Shown piece by piece: positions 4,864 through 7,426 of a stretch of 7,426 bases of DNA; positions within the stretch are counted from its first letter, which is position 1; every line of letters starts with the position of its first letter. A program made the translations under genes and the position numbers. The notes below the pieces were generated by a model. The model saw nothing but the letters and a program-made list of their open reading frames with translations. It made no database searches and was not told the origin of the DNA. The DNA is taken from the NCBI GenBank assembly GCA_905215595.1, contig CAJMQZ010000099.1, forward strand, positions 1 to 7,426, given 5' to 3'. Source of the stretch: an uncultured bacterium (lineage in GTDB: Bacteria; Bacillota; Clostridia; Oscillospirales; Ruminococcaceae).

Positions 4864-5784
4864 ATGGCAGATATCATCAAAGTAGAACATCTGAGCTACG
4901 TCTACAACCCCGGCATGCCCAATGCGGTCACCGCGCTGGATGACGTGAGCTTTGCCGTGGAAGAAGGCGACTTTGTGGGCATCATCGGGGCTACCGGCTC
5001 CGGCAAGAGCACTCTCATCACCCATATGAACGGCCTGAACAAGCCCACCAGCGGTAAGATCTACATCGACGGCCGCGACCTGTGGGCCGACCCGGAAAAG
5101 ATCCGGGACTTCCGCTTCCTCACCGGTCTGGTATTCCAGTACCCGGAATACCAGCTGTTTGAGGAGACCTGCTACAAGGACATCGCCTTCGGCCCGAAGA
5201 ACATGGGCCTGGACGAGGCGGAGATCGACCGCCGCGTGCACGAGGCCGCAGACTTTGTGGGTCTGGACCCGGCGTTGCTGGAGCGCAGCCCCTTTGAGCT
5301 GTCCGGCGGCCAGAAGCGTCGGGTGGCGGTGGCAGGCGTCATGGCCATGCGGCCTCGCATCCTGGTGCTGGACGAGCCCGCCGCCGGTCTGGACCCGGAG
5401 GGCCGGGACGACATCCTCTCGGAAGTGAAGGAGTACCACAAAAAGACCGGCACCACCGTGCTGCTGGTGTCCCACAGCATGGAGGACATTGCCAAGTACG
5501 CCAACCGGGTGCTGGTGATGAGCAACAAGAAGATCGCCATGTACGACACGGTGGAAAAGGTCTTTGCCCGGGCTCCGGAGCTGCTGGGGCTGGGCCTGAG
5601 CGTGCCGCAGGTGACCAAGATCTTCCTCAAGCTGCGGGAAATGGGCGTGGATGTGCCAGCTGATGTGTACACCATCCCCTATGCCGTCAAGATGATCCTG
5701 GAGGCCAAGCGCCGCCGGGATGCCGGGGAGACCCTTGTGCTCCCGCGCGCAGACAAGCAGGAAGGGGGCGCTGACAAATGCTGA
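4864..5784 (+). CDS. ecfA2: ECF transporter ATP-binding subunit EcfA2
   Basis: This is the second ATPase, which forms a heterodimer with EcfA1. The 306-residue protein carries Walker A GATGSGKST (42-50), the Q-loop at Q92 (VFQYPEYQLFE, the EcfA2-like version), the signature LSGGQKRR (146-153), Walker B ILVLDEPAAGLDP (166-178, E171) and the switch histidine in VSHSMEDIA (H204). The FQYPEYQLF Q-loop and DEPAAGLDP distinguish it from EcfA1. It starts 15 bases after the ecfA1 stop with AAAGGGGGA 8 bases upstream, and its last codons overlap the ecfT start (ATGCTGA), indicating translational coupling. The Lys/Arg/Glu-rich tail after about 280 is slightly longer than usual and probably unstructured. 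Confidence 0.95.
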   Translation: MADIIKVEHLSYVYNPGMPNAVTALDDVSFAVEEGDFVGIIGATGSGKSTLITHMNGLNKPTSGKIYIDGRDLWADPEKIRDFRFLTGLVFQYPEYQLFEETCYKDIAFGPKNMGLDEAEIDRRVHEAADFVGLDPALLERSPFELSGGQKRRVAVAGVMAMRPRILVLDEPAAGLDPEGRDDILSEVKEYHKKTGTTVLLVSHSMEDIAKYANRVLVMSNKKIAMYDTVEKVFARAPELLGLGLSVPQVTKIFLKLREMGVDVPADVYTIPYAVKMILEAKRRRDAGETLVLPRADKQEGGADKC

Positions 5785-6593
5785 GAGATATCACCATCGG
5801 CCAGCACTTCCCGGGCACGAGCCTTGTGCACCGGTTCGACCCGCGCATGAAGCTGGTGCTGACCATCGTTTACATCGTGCTGCTGTTTGCGGCATCCAAC
5901 CCGCTGGGGCTGACCCTTTCCATCCTGTTCCTTGCGCTGATGTACAAGGTGGCGCAGATCCCCTTCAAGATGATCCTCAAGAGCCTGAAGCCCATTCTGC
6001 CCATCGTGGTGTTCACGGCGGTGCTCAACCTGTTCTTTGTGTCGGGCGAGGGCGACCCGCTGGTAAAGCTGGGCTTTCTGACCATTTACGCCGAGGGCGT
6101 GCGCTACGCGGTGCTCATGGCCGTGCGTGTCATGGCACTGATCGCGGGCACCAGCCTGCTCACCTATACCACCAGCCCCATCGTGCTGACGGATGCCATT
6201 GAACAGCTGCTCAAGCCTTTGGGCAGGCTGCACTTCCCGGTGCACGAGCTGGCCATGATGATGAGCATCGCCCTGCGGTTCATCCCCACCCTGATCGAGG
6301 AGACCGACAAGATCATGAACGCCCAGAAGGCCCGCGGTGCCCAGCTGGACACCGGCAAGATGCTGGACCGGGTCAAGGCGCTGGTGCCGGTGCTCATCCC
6401 GCTGTTCATCTCGGCCTTCCGCCGCGCAGACGAGCTGGCCATGGCCATGGAGTGCCGCTGCTACCGCGGCGGCACGGGCCGCACCCGCCTGAAGGTGCTG
6501 CGCTGCGAAAAGCAGGACTATATCGACCTTGCAGTCTGCATTGCCTGCTTTGCCGTCATCCTTGCCTCCCGGCTGGTGTTCCCGAATTACTAA
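5778..6593 (+). CDS. ecfT: ECF transporter transmembrane subunit EcfT
   Basis: EcfT is the membrane scaffold that links the EcfA1/EcfA2 ATPases to substrate-binding S components. The 271-residue product has hydrophobic segments at about 25-39, 43-56, 72-90, 108-128, 200-214 and 248-266. Between the fourth and the last are two amphipathic coupling helices. The first carries the conserved X-R-X motif as KARGAQ (184-189), and the second as AMECRCYRGG (223-232), where the usual A-R-G is C-R-C. The conserved Arg residues that dock into the ATPases (R186, R227) are present. The ATG overlaps the ecfA2 stop in ATGCTGA, with GAAGGGGG 9 bases upstream. No S component follows; truA does, the usual Firmicutes order. 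Repeat copy D starts 7 bases after the stop. Confidence 0.95.
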   Translation: MLRDITIGQHFPGTSLVHRFDPRMKLVLTIVYIVLLFAASNPLGLTLSILFLALMYKVAQIPFKMILKSLKPILPIVVFTAVLNLFFVSGEGDPLVKLGFLTIYAEGVRYAVLMAVRVMALIAGTSLLTYTTSPIVLTDAIEQLLKPLGRLHFPVHELAMMMSIALRFIPTLIEETDKIMNAQKARGAQLDTGKMLDRVKALVPVLIPLFISAFRRADELAMAMECRCYRGGTGRTRLKVLRCEKQDYIDLAVCIACFAVILASRLVFPNY

Positions 6594-6600
6594 GGAAGAG

Positions 6601-6657
6601 AACCCTCTCAGTCAAGGCCTGATGGCCTTGACAGCTCCCCCGAAAGGGGGAGCTTTT
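6601..6657 (-). repeat. Two-hairpin intergenic repeat, copy D (reverse orientation)
   Basis: On the plus strand it reads AACCCTCTCA, the variable hairpin GTCAAGGCC-TGAT-GGCCTTGAC (6611-6619, 6624-6632), the constant hairpin AGCTCCCCC-GAAA-GGGGGAGCT (6633-6641, 6646-6654), then TTT. The variable stem is the longest of the four copies (9 bp, perfect). It starts 7 bases after the ecfT stop, and the joint (TAAGGAAGAGAACCC) resembles that of copy B (TAAGGAAAGAACCC). Confidence 0.9.
6611..6657 (+). terminator. Likely intrinsic terminator of the ecfA1A2T operon, formed by repeat copy D
   Basis: Two stacked perfect stems end in the 9-bp AGCTCCCCC/GGGGGAGCT hairpin, directly followed by four T residues (6654-6657, the first being part of the stem). 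It is located just after the last ecf gene. The T run is short, so some read-through into truA is possible. Confidence 0.5.
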
Positions 6658-6719
6658 GGTACGGAACCTCTCTGATGGGAGAAAATGCTGCTTCCCGCTG
6701 CGGCCCCTCCGGTGAAAAT

Positions 6720-6753
6720 GTGTTTGTCGCGGCCCGCAGGCCGCGACAAACAC
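6720..6753. other. Perfect 15-bp palindromic hairpin upstream of truA
   Basis: Arms GTGTTTGTCGCGGCC (6720-6734) and GGCCGCGACAAACAC (6739-6753) are perfectly complementary around a CGCA loop. It is not followed by a T run on the plus strand; on the minus strand only ATTTTC follows. It is unrelated in sequence to the four-copy repeat. It lies 66 bases before the truA ATG, in a 226-base gap otherwise holding repeat copy D. Confidence 0.8.
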
Positions 6754-6819
6754 GAAATTAAAAACGCTTTTCCGCTGAATATGGCCAGAGCAAAGCGGAG
6801 GCCATTCTAAATATTAACT

Positions 6820-7426
6820 ATGAACTTTTTACTTACCCTTGCCTACGACGGCACAAATTACTGCGGCTTTCAGGTGCAGCCCAACGGGCGCAGCGTGGCT
6901 GCTACCTTTCAGGATGCACTGGAAGCGGTGCTGGGCTCACGGCCCGATATCAAGGGCTGCAGCCGCACCGATGCCGGGGTGCACGCGCTGGGCTTCCGGC
7001 TGAATTTTCACGCCGATACCCGCATCCCGCCCCAGAAGCTGCCGCTGGCGCTTAACCAGCATCTGCCGCCGGATATCCGGGTGCTTGCGGCGCAGGCCGT
7101 GCCGGAGGACTTCCACGCCCGGTACGCCGCCCATACCAAGACCTACCTGTACCGCATCCATAACCACCCCATCGACTCGCCCTTTGACGCCGCCTACTAC
7201 ACCCGGGTGCCCCGGCGGCTGGACGAAGCCGCCATGCAGGCGGCGGCGCAGCAGTTCGTGGGCACCCACGATTTTCTGACGCTGTGCGCGGCGGGCAGTT
7301 CTGCCGCCGCCCACGGGGATACTGTGCGCACCATCACGGACTGCCATGTCACCCGGCGCGGGGACGAGGTGGACATTGAAGTGACCGCCGACGGCTACCT
7401 GTACAACATGGTGCGCATTCTGGCGG
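6820..7426 (+). CDS. truA: tRNA pseudouridine(38-40) synthase TruA, 3' end outside window
   Basis: TruA converts uridines 38, 39 and 40 in the anticodon arm of many tRNAs to pseudouridine. The visible 202 residues begin with the family N-terminus MNFLLTLAYDGTNYCGFQ. They contain the catalytic aspartate in GCSRTDAGVHA (46-56, D51) and the conserved active-site tyrosine region KTYLYRI (107-113). The later GTHDFLTLCAAGSS segment and VRTITDC follow the usual order. The last expected 45-60 residues lie beyond the right edge. The ATG at 6820 is fixed by the conserved N-terminus and an in-frame stop 12 bases before it. No ribosome binding site is at normal distance: CGGAGG at 6796-6801 ends 18 bases upstream. 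The position after ecfT is the classical Firmicutes arrangement. Confidence 0.95.
   Translation, partial: MNFLLTLAYDGTNYCGFQVQPNGRSVAATFQDALEAVLGSRPDIKGCSRTDAGVHALGFRLNFHADTRIPPQKLPLALNQHLPPDIRVLAAQAVPEDFHARYAAHTKTYLYRIHNHPIDSPFDAAYYTRVPRRLDEAAMQAAAQQFVGTHDFLTLCAAGSSAAAHGDTVRTITDCHVTRRGDEVDIEVTADGYLYNMVRILA

Noticed and set aside
4024..5475. 483-residue open frame on the minus strand opposite ecfA1/ecfA2
   Set aside because: Same reason: low-complexity His/Gln/Val-rich shadow of conserved ATPase genes.
6628..6633. Perfect TTGACA as a -35 for a truA promoter
   Set aside because: It is part of the variable hairpin of repeat copy D, and the bases 16-18 downstream are the GGGGGAGCTTTT stem end, not a -10.
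6659..6710. Decayed fifth repeat copy (GGAACCTCTCTGATGGGAG)
   Set aside because: It resembles the AACCCTCTCA end but lacks the constant AGCTCCCCC hairpin; the match is too short to call.

Overview
The window looks like a chromosomal housekeeping segment from a GC-rich gut Firmicute of the Oscillospiraceae/Ruminococcaceae type, similar to Faecalibacterium, Gemmiger or Subdoligranulum. I infer this from strongly GC-ending codons, Shine-Dalgarno starts (AGGAGG, GGGGGA), the ecfA1-ecfA2-ecfT-truA order usual in Firmicutes, and a short GC-rich palindromic intergenic repeat of a type I associate with that group. No species assignment is possible from the sequence alone.

Left edge (1-630). On the minus strand lie the start of a small AT-rich membrane protein gene, running off the window with its own promoter and a strong ribosome binding site, and a complete tRNA-Val(GAC) with promoter, A/T-rich upstream tract and a textbook intrinsic terminator. 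A divergent intergenic region carries a 12-bp inverted repeat and the ruvC promoter.

Recombination block (633-2887). ruvC, ruvA and ruvB encode the complete Holliday junction branch-migration and resolution machine. A repeat element sits between ruvC and ruvA, and its end appears to supply the Shine-Dalgarno of ruvA. A class I SAM-dependent methyltransferase of the RlmI/RlmK-like type (2934-3809) follows.

Transporter block (4009-6593). ecfA1, ecfA2 and ecfT form the shared energizing module of a group II ECF vitamin/micronutrient transporter. No S component is encoded in the window, as expected for a module shared by unlinked S components. truA (tRNA pseudouridine synthase, 6820 to the window edge) follows and is cut off at the 3' end.

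The most notable non-genic signal is a family of four ~52-61 bp repeats (1148-1208, 3816-3867, 3886-3943, 6601-6657). Each has a constant AGCTCCCCC/GGGGGAGCT hairpin, a second hairpin at a fixed place whose sequence differs in every copy while base pairing is kept, and a constant CTGAGAGGGTT end. Two copies form an inverted pair. Two lie after operon ends in the orientation where the constant hairpin is followed by T residues; two lie within or before operons in the opposite orientation. No new multi-gene system is evident: the protein-coding genes are well-known families, and the repeat family is the best candidate for something under-described.
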